From the IMG/VR virus record IMGVR_UViG_3300044675_000972, positions 1 through 22,849 of that record: 22,849 nt of DNA. One strand, 5' to 3'. The position numbers and the translations under genes were made by a program. Under the pieces are notes generated by a model. The model saw only the letters and a list, made by a program, of their open reading frames with translations, was not told the DNA's origin and searched no databases. Source of the DNA: a virus. Shown here in pieces: positions 14,206 to 22,301 of this stretch; the stretch's first letter is position 1; each line of letters begins with the position of its first letter.

Positions 14206-14643
14206 TTAAGATCCTATTCCTGTGCTACCAAACCCACCAACACGGTTAGTTTTCTGCACGGGAGCAGTATAACACTCTTCTATAGTATAGTCAAGATTTT
14301 TTACTAATTCTCCCTGAGCAATACGATCACCCGGATTTATCTCAAAGAATGTGCATATTTGTGTATTCCACACAAGTACCTTGAGTTCGTTGGTATAATC
14401 AGAATCGATGACTCCTTCTGCATTCTTCATAGTGATTCCATGTTTTAATGCAAGACCAGATCGTGGATGTAGTCTGATGGAATAGCCAAGAGGAATGTCA
14501 AAAATCAATCCTGTAGAAATAGCCATAGTTCCACCGGGAGCTATAATGTATGACTCAGAAGATGCAATATCAAAACATGCAGATTGTTCTGTGGCAAACT
14601 TAGGAAGTGTTGCTTTATCATTTAGTTTATAAACTTTTAACAT
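14206..14643 (-). CDS. dut: dUTPase (deoxyuridine triphosphatase)
   Basis: This 145-aa trimeric-type dUTPase converts dUTP to dUMP and pyrophosphate, keeping uracil out of DNA and feeding ThyX. All five motifs are present: I ACFDIAS (22-28), II PRSGLALKHGI (60-70), III NAEGVIDSDYTNEL (74-87, catalytic Asp80, Tyr83), IV PGDRIAQ (104-110), and V RVGGFGSTG (134-142). Motif V is the C-terminal arm that closes the active site. It is the first gene of the replication/nucleotide cluster. No Shine-Dalgarno precedes the ATG; a perfect TATAAT lies only 6 bases upstream, so the message may be leaderless. Confidence 0.95.
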   Translation of the reverse strand: MLKVYKLNDKATLPKFATEQSACFDIASSESYIIAPGGTMAISTGLIFDIPLGYSIRLHPRSGLALKHGITMKNAEGVIDSDYTNELKVLVWNTQICTFFEINPGDRIAQGELVKNLDYTIEECYTAPVQKTNRVGGFGSTGIGS

Positions 14644-14649
14644 ATCAAC

Positions 14650-14677
14650 ATTATAACACAGATCAAATTATAGTCAA
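14650..14677 (-). promoter_or_regulatory. Sigma70-type early promoter of the replication cluster
   Basis: On the minus strand, TTGACT (14677-14672), 16 bases, then TATAAT (14655-14650). The -10 box is perfect and the -35 box is 5 of 6. Six bases separate the -10 box from the dut ATG at 14643, so the start point would fall at or beside the A of ATG. It occupies the only gap between the fibre genes and the replication genes, and is the only such promoter I found ahead of this run of nine coupled genes. Confidence 0.65.
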
Positions 14678-14704
14678 GTTAAATTATTACCTTGAGTATT
14701 TGGT

Positions 14705-15106
14705 TTAGCCTCTGCCACCACTGATAACTTGGTATGCAACGCTTGCCAAAATTGTTCCTGTAGAACTATTTGAACGCAAGGATAAAGTTCCAGTACCTAC
14801 AACGGATCCCTTCATACCAATATGAATATACTCTCCATTGTTGATTTTTAATTCAATAGGAGTAGCAAACGCATTTGTTCCTGTAATCACAAAAAAAGGA
14901 TTTGCTGATGTGCTTGTAGTTTCTATTTGAACTGTAATGTTAGCATTCGTTGTTGTTACGAAAAATCTTTCACGCTTGTTTATGTTACCCATGAGAACAT
15001 ACCCCATCGTACCGTAATTGCCTACGCCTCTGCTCAAATTCCCAAGAGTACTGGTCAGCCTCGGAGTAAGAATAGAGGAGTGAAAACCTATCTTTGATGG
15101 AAACAT
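14705..15106 (-). CDS. Small virion structural protein
   Basis: This 133-aa beta-rich protein starts MFPSKIGFHSSILTPRL. The middle (FFVTTTNANITVQIETTSTS) and C-terminal (YIHIGMKGSVVGTGTLSL) parts alternate Thr/Val/Ser like other fibre or decoration proteins. The ATG overlaps the previous stop in TAATG (15108-15104), which I prefer to the longer frame from 15139. It is the last gene of the structural block before the early promoter. I do not recognise the family; role assigned from composition and neighbours. Confidence 0.7.
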   Translation of the reverse strand: MFPSKIGFHSSILTPRLTSTLGNLSRGVGNYGTMGYVLMGNINKRERFFVTTTNANITVQIETTSTSANPFFVITGTNAFATPIELKINNGEYIHIGMKGSVVGTGTLSLRSNSSTGTILASVAYQVISGGRG

Positions 15107-15906
15107 TAGAAATTCAGACCTCCAACAAATCCAAGCCAAGTAGTTCCACCATCATATGTCAGGAAGTTAAGAATATCTGTTTTGTTTGCAGTATTTGTTA
15201 GCGTTGGTGCAGATCCGCCAGACCACTTCACAGTTTTGGCTACTCCCGATACTTGTACAGAGAATGTTCCCGAAGTAAGTCCGTAAGGAGTTGCACCGTG
15301 CAGGAATATTAGAGTTGCGGATGTGCATTGTGTTGAGGTGGTGTTTATATTAGTAAAATTAACGGTGTTGACCACCGCACTAGGAACAAACTTCTGTGTG
15401 TTTCCTAAAGTAGCATCGAATGTTATGGTGTTTGTTGCCTGTGAAGCAGTGGCACCCGCTTCGGAGTATCCCCCATTCATATCAAGACGACCATTGAAAT
15501 CTCCATTACCAAAATTAGTAAGAGAAGAATTATTACCGTCTAAGTATCCAGCAGCAGCATTATAGAGTATGGCATATCCACTGTCTACAGTATTAGGATC
15601 ACCAATTATTACATCCCCATATGGGTTTGAAATATATAGAGTAGATGTACCGTCTCTTATAAACATAAAAGTAGAGTTGCCATTACTATCGAAGTCACCA
15701 AAAGCAACTCTACCACTTGCTGCGTTAGCAATATTTATTTGATTTCCTATGGCTTGTATATTATCAGTATACAATGTACTTTGAGCTGTCACATTACCTG
15801 AGAATGTTGCACCAACACCAGTAATATTGCCAATGGCATCAATCACAGCAGTTCCAGTGATTCCTGTTGAGTATCCACCTACGGCATTAAATCTTTGTAT
15901 AGCCAT
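15106..15906 (-). CDS. Tail-fibre-like structural protein
   Basis: This 266-aa protein opens with MAIQRFNAVGGYSTGITG and a GNITGVGATFSGNVTAQSTLYTD repeat typical of phage fibre shafts. Its C-terminal third (FSVQVSGVAKTVKWSGG, SAPTLTNTANKTDILNF, TYDGGTTWLGFVGGLNF) matches a C-terminal domain I recall from structural proteins of T4-like aquatic phages. It is rich in Gly, Asn, Ser and Thr, with no signal peptide. GAGGA lies 7 bases before the ATG. Probably part of the adsorption apparatus; the exact structure is not determined. Confidence 0.75.
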   Translation of the reverse strand: MAIQRFNAVGGYSTGITGTAVIDAIGNITGVGATFSGNVTAQSTLYTDNIQAIGNQINIANAASGRVAFGDFDSNGNSTFMFIRDGTSTLYISNPYGDVIIGDPNTVDSGYAILYNAAAGYLDGNNSSLTNFGNGDFNGRLDMNGGYSEAGATASQATNTITFDATLGNTQKFVPSAVVNTVNFTNINTTSTQCTSATLIFLHGATPYGLTSGTFSVQVSGVAKTVKWSGGSAPTLTNTANKTDILNFLTYDGGTTWLGFVGGLNF

Positions 15907-15908
15907 TA

Positions 15909-16691
15909 TTATTCCTCGGTGTTAGCACCATAGGATCCTTTTATAAGAGTAGCATAAGTATTAAATACCGTTGTGAATCCACCAGTTGGTGTTGCGTAGA
16001 TGATTACATCAAGACCAGATAATTCCGCAGTGTATGTTGCTAAATTTCCAGCAGTATTAACATTTCCATATTCTGTGTGGTTTATGCTTCCACCAGCATT
16101 ACTAACAACTAACATTTTTGTAATTTGTGAATTAGAATTAGTACCAGTAACATAAAAGTTAGCAGTAATAATTAAGTCAGCAAAAAATGTGTCTGCAACA
16201 TATATGGTGCCGGTAGCAGAAGTATATCTAAAAATCTCTTGTTTTGCTGTAGTGGTTGTCGTTTTGGAACCAGTTTTAACATAAGAATTAGATCCAATGT
16301 TCAATCTAGCACCTGCTGTTGCACCCATTACACCTACTGTACTAGCAGCATTACCAATATTTACAGTAGTTGCATTGGTGTTGTAAAGTGTTGCAGTGGC
16401 ACTTGTAGTAGTAATATCACCACCCTGAACAGCAATGTCACCTGCAAGAGTCACACCACCAGCAGCACTAATCCCCGCCGAGAATGATTGTAGCGCAGTA
16501 AATGTTTGTGCAATACCAAGACCAGCAATAGTCGTTGAAGTCGTGGGAAAGGTAACGGTGGCAGAACCCGAACCTGCAATGGTTACATCTCCACCAGTAA
16601 TACCCAGTTTTCTAACTGTAGTACCACCTGAGATGTCAAATCCATCTGCATTGTTCGTAATATCAAGATTGACTGATGATTGCTTTGCCAT
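15909..16691 (-). CDS. Tail-fibre-like structural protein with shared repeat module
   Basis: This 260-aa protein has an N-terminal beta-strand region (about 1-60) and a repetitive shaft. Around residues 83-140 it carries a module (GDIAVQGGDITTTSATATLY, then NATTVNIGNAAST) also found in the 719-aa protein at 18206-20365. The C-terminal half (about 145-260) is a globular-looking domain with FRYTSATGTIYVADTFFADL and IIYATPTGGFTTVFNTYATL, similar in style to small virion surface domains. A perfect TATAAATA lies at 16711-16704, just upstream. It ends 2 bases before the next gene. Assigned as a fibre or fibre-tip component from composition. Confidence 0.75.
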   Translation of the reverse strand: MAKQSSVNLDITNNADGFDISGGTTVRKLGITGGDVTIAGSGSATVTFPTTSTTIAGLGIAQTFTALQSFSAGISAAGGVTLAGDIAVQGGDITTTSATATLYNTNATTVNIGNAASTVGVMGATAGARLNIGSNSYVKTGSKTTTTTAKQEIFRYTSATGTIYVADTFFADLIITANFYVTGTNSNSQITKMLVVSNAGGSINHTEYGNVNTAGNLATYTAELSGLDVIIYATPTGGFTTVFNTYATLIKGSYGANTEE

Positions 16692-16703
16692 ATGTACTAC
16701 CTA

Positions 16704-16711
16704 TATTTATA
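16704..16711 (-). promoter_or_regulatory. T4-type late promoter TATAAATA
   Basis: This perfect minus-strand octamer would start transcription near 16698, 7 bases before the ATG at 16691. The box reuses the TAA stop codon (16709-16707) of the upstream lectin-like gene, so coding end and promoter are fused. Confidence 0.6.
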
Positions 16712-17441
16712 GTCCGTATCGACCACGAAGGGCGTTGAAGTTTTGTGTGATTTCACCATCACTCAATCCTCTATTATAGACAATAAATCCACCAAGTTTA
16801 GCATTCCAGGAAGAACTATTGCCACCATATTCGTTACTACTTCCCAAATCAACAGCAGTAGAGGAAAGATTTATATCAGTAGCAGCAGCAGTATTTGTGA
16901 CTAAAGTGGTTCCATTTTTACTAATAGACCTTGTAGAACTACTAGTAAATCTCCTAAAAGTCCAAATATTCCAAGTTTGAGAACCACCACTTGCTACATT
17001 TGTTCTTGTATCACTTCCGCAACAACCAGCCTGGTCAAAATAAACAACATCATCAGACCAAGTGCAGTGTGTAAAAATTCCTCTACCAGTAGTAGAAGTA
17101 TAAAACTTAAATGCGGAAGAAACAGCGAGTGCATTTTGCTCACAAATGAGAAATATCGTATATCCACTTGTGTTAGTTATACCAAATGAATCTGATGCTG
17201 GTCCTGTACATCTATTTCCTAGTGTTGAAAAATAAGGTCTTGAACCACTTGTAAAAGTAGGTGAAGATACCCAAGTAAAGTTTTTTCCATTGCCACTCAA
17301 GTCTGTCCAAGTAGTTCCCGATCCAGGATAACTTGCAGCATTTCCTGCATCAAGATGCAAGGCTAAACCAGATGAGACAATGCTATTGTTGCTAATGGTA
17401 CTCACACCCGTCATTGAAGATAGTCCTGTAAAGACACTCAT
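16707..17441 (-). CDS. LamG/concanavalin A-like lectin-domain fibre protein
   Basis: This 244-aa protein has a laminin G-like jelly-roll signature: GLALHLDAGNAASYPGSG then TTWTDLSGNGKNFTW near residues 25-57, and a C-terminal LGGFIVYNRGLSDGEITQNF then NALRGRYGL. These two ends are very typical of lectin-like domains in phage fibre and baseplate proteins, which bind surface glycans. An unusual cluster of cysteines (QAGCCGSD, plus HCTW and ICEQ) lies in the middle. The ATG overlaps the upstream stop (ATGA, 17441-17438). Host glycan binding is inferred from the fold, not shown. Confidence 0.85.
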   Translation of the reverse strand: MSVFTGLSSMTGVSTISNNSIVSSGLALHLDAGNAASYPGSGTTWTDLSGNGKNFTWVSSPTFTSGSRPYFSTLGNRCTGPASDSFGITNTSGYTIFLICEQNALAVSSAFKFYTSTTGRGIFTHCTWSDDVVYFDQAGCCGSDTRTNVASGGSQTWNIWTFRRFTSSSTRSISKNGTTLVTNTAAATDINLSSTAVDLGSSNEYGGNSSSWNAKLGGFIVYNRGLSDGEITQNFNALRGRYGL

Positions 17442-17947
17442 GCGATTGTTATATTTCCTACTGAACTAACAACATTCCATTCATTGTCTGCAACACAGCA
17501 AATCAATTCAACAGAATCTCTTGCCAAGGTACTTTGAATGTACCCACCAGTACCTACTGTGGTATCAGTTTTTCCGAAGTGAATTACTTCAGATGCATTT
17601 TGTGCAATCTTCCATAATCCGGCGTTCATTCCACTCACACGAATAACAGAACCAACGGCTGCTGTAGTTGGCAGAGTAATAGTAAGAAGCGTTCCTTTGT
17701 TGGCAAAATATCCTTTATTGATTACTGCGGTTTGATCTGCAGTAATGACTGACCAAGGAACAGCATCGGCAAGAACAGCACCTGTGAGTCCGTTGAATGA
17801 TGCAACACCACCGTCAGTATTTGTTAATAAAGCATTTCCGCCAGTGATTCCGATAAAAAGTTTTTTGTTTGTAGTATCGTATGCAAGTTCTCCGAATGTT
17901 AATCCGGAGGGAGTACCTGCACCTTTTTTTATCTTAATAGTCGTCAT
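17438..17947 (-). CDS. Fibre protein with Mtd-like N-terminal domain
   Basis: This 169-aa protein starts TTIKIKKGAGTPSGLTFGEL then AYDTTNKKLFIG, the pattern of the N-terminal domain of major-tropism-determinant-type fibre proteins. A FNGLTGAV linker (about 52-59) follows. The C-terminal domain contains INKGYFANKG, LTITLPTTAAVGSVIRVSG, WKIAQNASEVIHFG and CCVADNEWNVVSSVGN, a widespread phage receptor-binding-tip sequence. A TGTAAATA box (17966-17959) would start transcription 6 bases before the ATG. Likely a short fibre or fibre tip. Confidence 0.82.
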   Translation of the reverse strand: MTTIKIKKGAGTPSGLTFGELAYDTTNKKLFIGITGGNALLTNTDGGVASFNGLTGAVLADAVPWSVITADQTAVINKGYFANKGTLLTITLPTTAAVGSVIRVSGMNAGLWKIAQNASEVIHFGKTDTTVGTGGYIQSTLARDSVELICCVADNEWNVVSSVGNITIA

Positions 17948-17958
17948 TTAACTCACTT

Positions 17959-17966
17959 TATTTACA
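17959..17966 (-). promoter_or_regulatory. Weak late promoter box TGTAAATA
   Basis: It matches TATAAATA at 7 of 8 positions and lies 11 bases before the ATG at 17947 (predicted start 17953). The intergenic location and constant spacing relative to the other boxes support it; the mismatch at position 2 weakens it. Confidence 0.35.
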
Positions 17967-17989
17967 TGATAAACATCAATGTATTTTAT

Positions 17990-18196
17990 TTAGAATGTAT
18001 CGCCATCCAACTTTTCATTCTTTTTTTTCTTGTCTAACTTATTTAGTAGGATATTATACTTCTCTGTAAGATCAGCATTCTTTGCTCTCTCAATTAACAA
18101 ATTTGCCTCTAATATTAGATTAGTATTTGTTAAGTCTCTAAATTTATTCTGTAACAAAGGAATAACTATAGTCTCATTATAATTTGGTTCACTCAT
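17990..18196 (-). CDS. Small coiled-coil protein with DGDTF C-terminus
   Basis: This 68-aa protein is almost entirely helical with heptad-like spacing (LLQNKFRDLTNTNLILEANL, LIERAKNADLTEKYNILLNKL), then a Lys/Glu run and the ending LDGDTF. The ending resembles the C-termini of two neighbouring fibre proteins (DGGSF, DGGEF). AAGGA precedes the ATG and lies 9 bases or fewer after the upstream stop. A trimerising coiled coil or fibre-assembly factor would fit its place inside the fibre cluster. Family not recognised. Confidence 0.75.
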   Translation of the reverse strand: MSEPNYNETIVIPLLQNKFRDLTNTNLILEANLLIERAKNADLTEKYNILLNKLDKKKKNEKLDGDTF

Positions 18197-18205
18197 ACTT
18201 TTCCT

Positions 18206-20365
18206 TTAGAAAGATCCACCATCGATTAAGGTTGCAGAGAGTTCTCCAGATGTAACATCATATGTTAGTGCAGTTGCTGGAGTTGCGTTAACTAGTAGTC
18301 CTGTACTTGCAGAAGCTCCTGCAACACCAACAAGGAATATTGTTCCTGATGTCTGTTCTGTTGCAACTATATTGGTGGCAGTTGTTGCAACTGATGCAGT
18401 TCCTAAAAGATTTGCAGTAATTACTCCTGCTGCAAAATTACCAGTTCCGTCTCTTGCAACTATAGTACTATTACCAGCAAAAGCTGTAGCAGTAGTTGCA
18501 GAATTGGAAACTTTACCAGCAGTTGCTATTGTAGCAAGGTATGTGTCAGTAATAGCAGTACCGTTCCAAGTACCACTAGTAATTGTACCAACTTGTGTGA
18601 GAGAAGATCCTGTTACACCACTACCAAGAGCAGATGAACTTAATACAGAGGTTCCACCAATTTCATATACTTTGCCTGTTGCAAGATCAATATTAACTGA
18701 AGACTGCCAACCTTGACTTGTGGCATGATTATATGCAAATGTGATTCCTGTTCCTACGCCGATTCCAATACCAGCACCAGTACATTGAGTAGCACTTGTT
18801 AAAGTCAGACCCATTGTGATATTAAAATCTTCAACATTGAGTGTTGTGGTATTTAATGTAGTAGTAGTACCATTGACTGTCAAGTCCCCGGTTACTGTAA
18901 CATTACCAGCAAAAGTTGCAGTACTAGAGGCATTACCGATATTTAATGCAGTTGATGCACCACCTGCGAAGTTAATAGTAGTCGCAGTAGTATTAAGAAG
19001 ATCAAAACTTGAACTTGCAGTAAGAAGACTTGTTGTAATGGTTGGACTTGTTCCGAATACTAGTACACCACCACTACCACTACCAGTTTCATCCGTAAGT
19101 GCTGATGCAAGATTTGCACTCGAAGGAGTTGCCAGGAATGTAGCTACATTTGTACCTAGATTACCAGTGTAAAGAACTGTTCCACCAGCACCAAATGCCA
19201 CGGAAGATGCATCAGTACCTGTAAAAGTAAGAGTATTACTAGCAGTCAGAGTTTTTCCATCGGCGACTGTGATCGTAGATCCAGTCGCTGGAGCAGTAAG
19301 AGTTACTTTATTAATAGTGGTTGCAGAAGCTACCCCAAGGGTGGGAGTAACTAAGGTTGGGCTTGTTGCAAGAACATTACTACCAGTACCAGTATTTGCA
19401 GTTAGAGTTACTCCAGCGATTCTGAATACGTTTCCTGTTCCTGCAGTGTCAAAAGTCTTGTTAGTGAATATATCACTAGTTGCTTTACCAACAAGAGTAT
19501 CTGTTGCATGTGGAAGTGTTACAGTATAATCTGCTGCAGGATCACCAGCAGTTAATTTTAATTCATTAGTATTATCCGTTGTACCTTCGAATACTATATC
19601 AACACCAGCAACAGTACTGCTAGTAGTTTTAACACCAAGACGCAAATCTCCACCTTCAATATTGACAAATCCTACACCGATATTATCATTAATAACAATT
19701 TGTGCAGAAGAATCTCCTCCAACACCAGCACCACTATAATTCTTGGTAGTAAGTATAAGATTTCCATCATCTGCAAAAATTGTAGCAGTAACACCAGAAC
19801 TACCGACTGTTAGCGATGGATTTCGTATTCCAAAGTTACCAGTAACAGCACCCATAGTGATACCAGTGGCTGCGGAGCCTATGCTTAAAGCAGTTGCTGT
19901 TGCATTGAATATTGTGGCATTAGCAGAACTAGTATTAATATCCCCACCATTAACATCCAAATCTCCTGTCATTGTTAATGTAGAAAATAACGGATTGTAA
20001 GTTAAAGGCCCAGAGGTATCAACACCAAGAGTAACACCTGCACCAGCACCACTAGTGAATACTAAATATTTGGTTGCATTTGTATTATCCGCTGCAGTGG
20101 TAATTACATTACTACCAGAGATCTGAGTAGTAATTCTTTGATCAATGGCATATTGTGTTGCAAGAGATGTTCTTGCAGCGGTATCTGTCCATGTTCCAGT
20201 AGTTCCAATTTCTGCGCCAATCCAGACTGGACTACCACCAGAAATACCAATATAGAGTTGATCTGCGGTAAGACCGGTACCCTGCACAAATGCCATTTCA
20301 CCGAATGAAAGTCCAGCGGGTGGTAATGCGGTAGTCGAGCGTTTGATTGTAATTTTAGATGCCAT
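18206..20365 (-). CDS. Large repetitive tail-fibre protein
   Basis: This 719-aa protein has an Mtd-like N-terminal domain (ASKITIKRSTTALPPAGLSF, then GEMAF and LYIGISGG). A long beta-solenoid-like shaft follows, rich in Gly, Thr, Ser and Ala. Recognisable segments are GDLDVNGGDINTSSANATIF (repeat module), LVGKATSDIFTNKTFDTAGTG, SPTLVTPTLGVASATTINKV and VTGDLTVNGTTTTLNTTTLN, all common in phage fibre proteins. It ends in DGGSF. I prefer ATG 20365 with AGGAG 11 bases upstream; a TTG at 20374 is only 2 bases from that site. ACTAAATA at 20394-20387 would start the message exactly at the AGGAG. It probably forms a long trimeric fibre. Confidence 0.85.
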   Translation of the reverse strand: MASKITIKRSTTALPPAGLSFGEMAFVQGTGLTADQLYIGISGGSPVWIGAEIGTTGTWTDTAARTSLATQYAIDQRITTQISGSNVITTAADNTNATKYLVFTSGAGAGVTLGVDTSGPLTYNPLFSTLTMTGDLDVNGGDINTSSANATIFNATATALSIGSAATGITMGAVTGNFGIRNPSLTVGSSGVTATIFADDGNLILTTKNYSGAGVGGDSSAQIVINDNIGVGFVNIEGGDLRLGVKTTSSTVAGVDIVFEGTTDNTNELKLTAGDPAADYTVTLPHATDTLVGKATSDIFTNKTFDTAGTGNVFRIAGVTLTANTGTGSNVLATSPTLVTPTLGVASATTINKVTLTAPATGSTITVADGKTLTASNTLTFTGTDASSVAFGAGGTVLYTGNLGTNVATFLATPSSANLASALTDETGSGSGGVLVFGTSPTITTSLLTASSSFDLLNTTATTINFAGGASTALNIGNASSTATFAGNVTVTGDLTVNGTTTTLNTTTLNVEDFNITMGLTLTSATQCTGAGIGIGVGTGITFAYNHATSQGWQSSVNIDLATGKVYEIGGTSVLSSSALGSGVTGSSLTQVGTITSGTWNGTAITDTYLATIATAGKVSNSATTATAFAGNSTIVARDGTGNFAAGVITANLLGTASVATTATNIVATEQTSGTIFLVGVAGASASTGLLVNATPATALTYDVTSGELSATLIDGGSF

Positions 20366-20386
20366 TTTAAGCAATTCTCCTAATGC

Positions 20387-20394
20387 TATTTAGT
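20387..20394 (-). promoter_or_regulatory. Weak late promoter box ACTAAATA
   Basis: It matches the TAAATA core of the T4 late box. The predicted start at 20381 would yield a 16-base leader beginning AGGAG before the ATG at 20365. Two mismatches to TATAAATA keep confidence low. Confidence 0.3.
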
Positions 20395-20397
20395 CTT

Positions 20398-20910
20398 TTA
20401 GAACTCTCCGCCATCCATACTTAAATTATCCACAACTTCTATTGCCGCATTATAAGTTGCTCCAAACATTCCAGTTTCTGTTATTATTCTACCAGTTACG
20501 ATCAAATCTCCAATAATTTGAACATTACTAGAAAAAGTTGCACCGGATACGCTAATACCACCCAAAAAACTTTGTATTGGTGCAAATAAATTAGAAACTC
20601 CTGTAGTTACACCAGTTACTGCACCAGTTAGCCCGTTGAAAGATATTACATAATTTGTTGGTGTGGCATTAAAAGCAACAAGATCAATATCAGCAATACC
20701 ATTACCATACCAGTATTTGTATGATTCCCCGCCAACGATTAACCTAACTTCCATCGACTGAAAACGAACAGCACTTGGGATTGCTGCATTTGCTGCAGAA
20801 ATACCCGCAACAAGAGATCCTGCTGTAAATGGACCAGACCAAGCATCTACTGGTACTGGGTTTGTTGGTTGTATACCAAAGGGAAGTTCAAAGCCTGGAT
20901 TAATTGGCAT
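20398..20910 (-). CDS. Structural protein with NPVPVDAWSGP N-terminal domain
   Basis: This 170-aa protein begins MPINPGFELPFGIQPTNPVP then VDAWSGPF, followed by IPSAVRFQSMEVRLIVGGES and YWYGNGIADIDLV. The block is one I recall from phage fibre and baseplate-attached proteins. A FNGLTGAVTG linker leads to a short shaft (FLGGISVSGATFSSNVQIIG) and a C-terminus ending MDGGEF. It starts 1 base after the upstream stop. The N-terminal block may attach it to a partner, with the shaft continuing into a larger fibre; this is inference. Confidence 0.8.
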   Translation of the reverse strand: MPINPGFELPFGIQPTNPVPVDAWSGPFTAGSLVAGISAANAAIPSAVRFQSMEVRLIVGGESYKYWYGNGIADIDLVAFNATPTNYVISFNGLTGAVTGVTTGVSNLFAPIQSFLGGISVSGATFSSNVQIIGDLIVTGRIITETGMFGATYNAAIEVVDNLSMDGGEF

Positions 20911-20911
20911 G

Positions 20912-22294
20912 TTATGCTCTTGTTACCGAATGTTGATGATTTGCAGTATAAGCTATTGCAGGAGACATCGTATATACATTATATGAGGATGTAATTCCGG
21001 CATAATCTGCGATTCCAGTTAACCCAGTATTCAAAATATATTGAGTTGTGATATTTGCATTGGATGCATCAATATCAAAAACAGAACTAAGAGTTAGTGT
21101 TGATGGAAGAGCAACGGTAAAGTCGTTATACACAGATCCAGTATTCAAAATAAATGGATTGCTAGGATTTGATATACTTATATTTAATGACCTAGAAGGA
21201 AGAGAACGAATATTTGCAGAAGTGGTTGGGGCAGATGCAGTTGCACCATAGAAAATATAATTATAATAATTTATGGTACTAGAATCAGTAGTAACAGAAC
21301 TGGCAATTGAGTCCTGATATGCGTCTGTAACTTTTATACGATACGCAGCAGAAGAAACTGTATTTGCAGTTGAATGATTTACTGATCCAGTAGATATTGA
21401 TGATGGATTTGCTGTAATACCAGTTGCACTTTCAATACCAGTAAACCCACCTCCATTTTCTCGAACTTGTCTCTGCCAACTTGTAATAGCAACATTTGGA
21501 CTATTTCGAGTTATGACAGCACTAATAGTAGATGTAATATTTCCCTTTTCTCTACTTGTTGAGGTTTCTGGGCTACTAGTATTTGTTCCGGTGAGTGTAA
21601 TTGTTCGTGTTGGTGCAACATATGCAGTTGGAGTTATATTCAGAGTCGCTTCGCCGGTGGCACCAACACTATCTGTTACACGATAACGATAATTGAATGC
21701 TTGAGAATTAAAAGCACTGTCTGTTAAGCTATGAGTAAAACCAGTAATTCCTGTATTTGTAGAAAGGGTAGTATAACTGCCAACACCGTTTCTTCTCCAA
21801 TCTAAAGTAACACCACTTACTGTTGCACCAAGACTGTTTATAACATAAGAAAAATTCAATGCATTGCTTATTGCTGTTTGATTAAATGGTATAGTAGTCG
21901 AACTAGTCAATGAAACTGTAGGAGCAAGAGCAGCAACGAGAGCATCTTTAATTACTTCTACTGCGGTTTTTCCAATTGCAGGAATCACATCTCCTTGCAC
22001 ATATTTACCAAAAAACTTTCCAGATCCAAAGGCAGCAATAAGATCAGTATCAAAAACAGATGCAGTAGCACCACCACCAGAAGATGCAATAGTAATAGTA
22101 TTACCAACTGGAGTAAGTGTAATATTTGATCCAGCAGCAAGAGTTACGCCACCAGTTAAACCATTAAGTTTTGTTACAACATTACCATTTACAGTGCTAT
22201 AAACATCCCATGCAGTGCCGTTCCATTGCCATGAACGACCCTCATATGTGTAAATGTCATTTAGTGTTGGTGATGTAGGGAAATCTAGTGCCAT
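20912..22294 (-). CDS. Virion structural/fibre protein with Ig-like regions
   Basis: This 460-aa protein starts MALDFPTSPTLNDIYTYEGR then SWQWNGTAW, an N-terminal domain frequent in phage tail-fibre proteins. An LNGLTGGVTLAAGSNITLTP linker follows. Residues about 130-360 look like two or more Ig-like beta sandwiches (TVSLTSSTTIPFN, FNYRYRVTDSVGATGEATLN, TITLTGTNTSS, AAYRIKVTDAYQDSI). The C-terminus (about 360-460) has LPSTLTLSSVFDIDASNANI. There is no Shine-Dalgarno. CATAAATA (22309-22302) would start transcription 2 bases before the ATG. Probable role is adsorption or virion surface display. Confidence 0.8.
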   Translation of the reverse strand: MALDFPTSPTLNDIYTYEGRSWQWNGTAWDVYSTVNGNVVTKLNGLTGGVTLAAGSNITLTPVGNTITIASSGGGATASVFDTDLIAAFGSGKFFGKYVQGDVIPAIGKTAVEVIKDALVAALAPTVSLTSSTTIPFNQTAISNALNFSYVINSLGATVSGVTLDWRRNGVGSYTTLSTNTGITGFTHSLTDSAFNSQAFNYRYRVTDSVGATGEATLNITPTAYVAPTRTITLTGTNTSSPETSTSREKGNITSTISAVITRNSPNVAITSWQRQVRENGGGFTGIESATGITANPSSISTGSVNHSTANTVSSAAYRIKVTDAYQDSIASSVTTDSSTINYYNYIFYGATASAPTTSANIRSLPSRSLNISISNPSNPFILNTGSVYNDFTVALPSTLTLSSVFDIDASNANITTQYILNTGLTGIADYAGITSSYNVYTMSPAIAYTANHQHSVTRA

Positions 22295-22301
22295 GTGTTA
22301 A

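Noticed and set aside
14660-14704. Possible terminator between the fibre genes and dut (TCAAG/CTTGA)
   Set aside because: The stem is only 5 bp with a 12-base loop and no T tract, and it overlaps the -35 box.
18372-20000. Several plus-strand frames of 85-118 codons opposite the large fibre gene
   Set aside because: Val/Ala/Pro-rich shadows produced by the repetitive GCA/ACT codon use of the fibre gene; no ribosome sites or protein-like patterns.
16200-20300. Possible CRISPR or tandem repeat array in the fibre region
   Set aside because: The repetition is protein-level (Gly/Thr/Ala shaft repeats) with variable spacing and no constant direct repeat separated by unique spacers.
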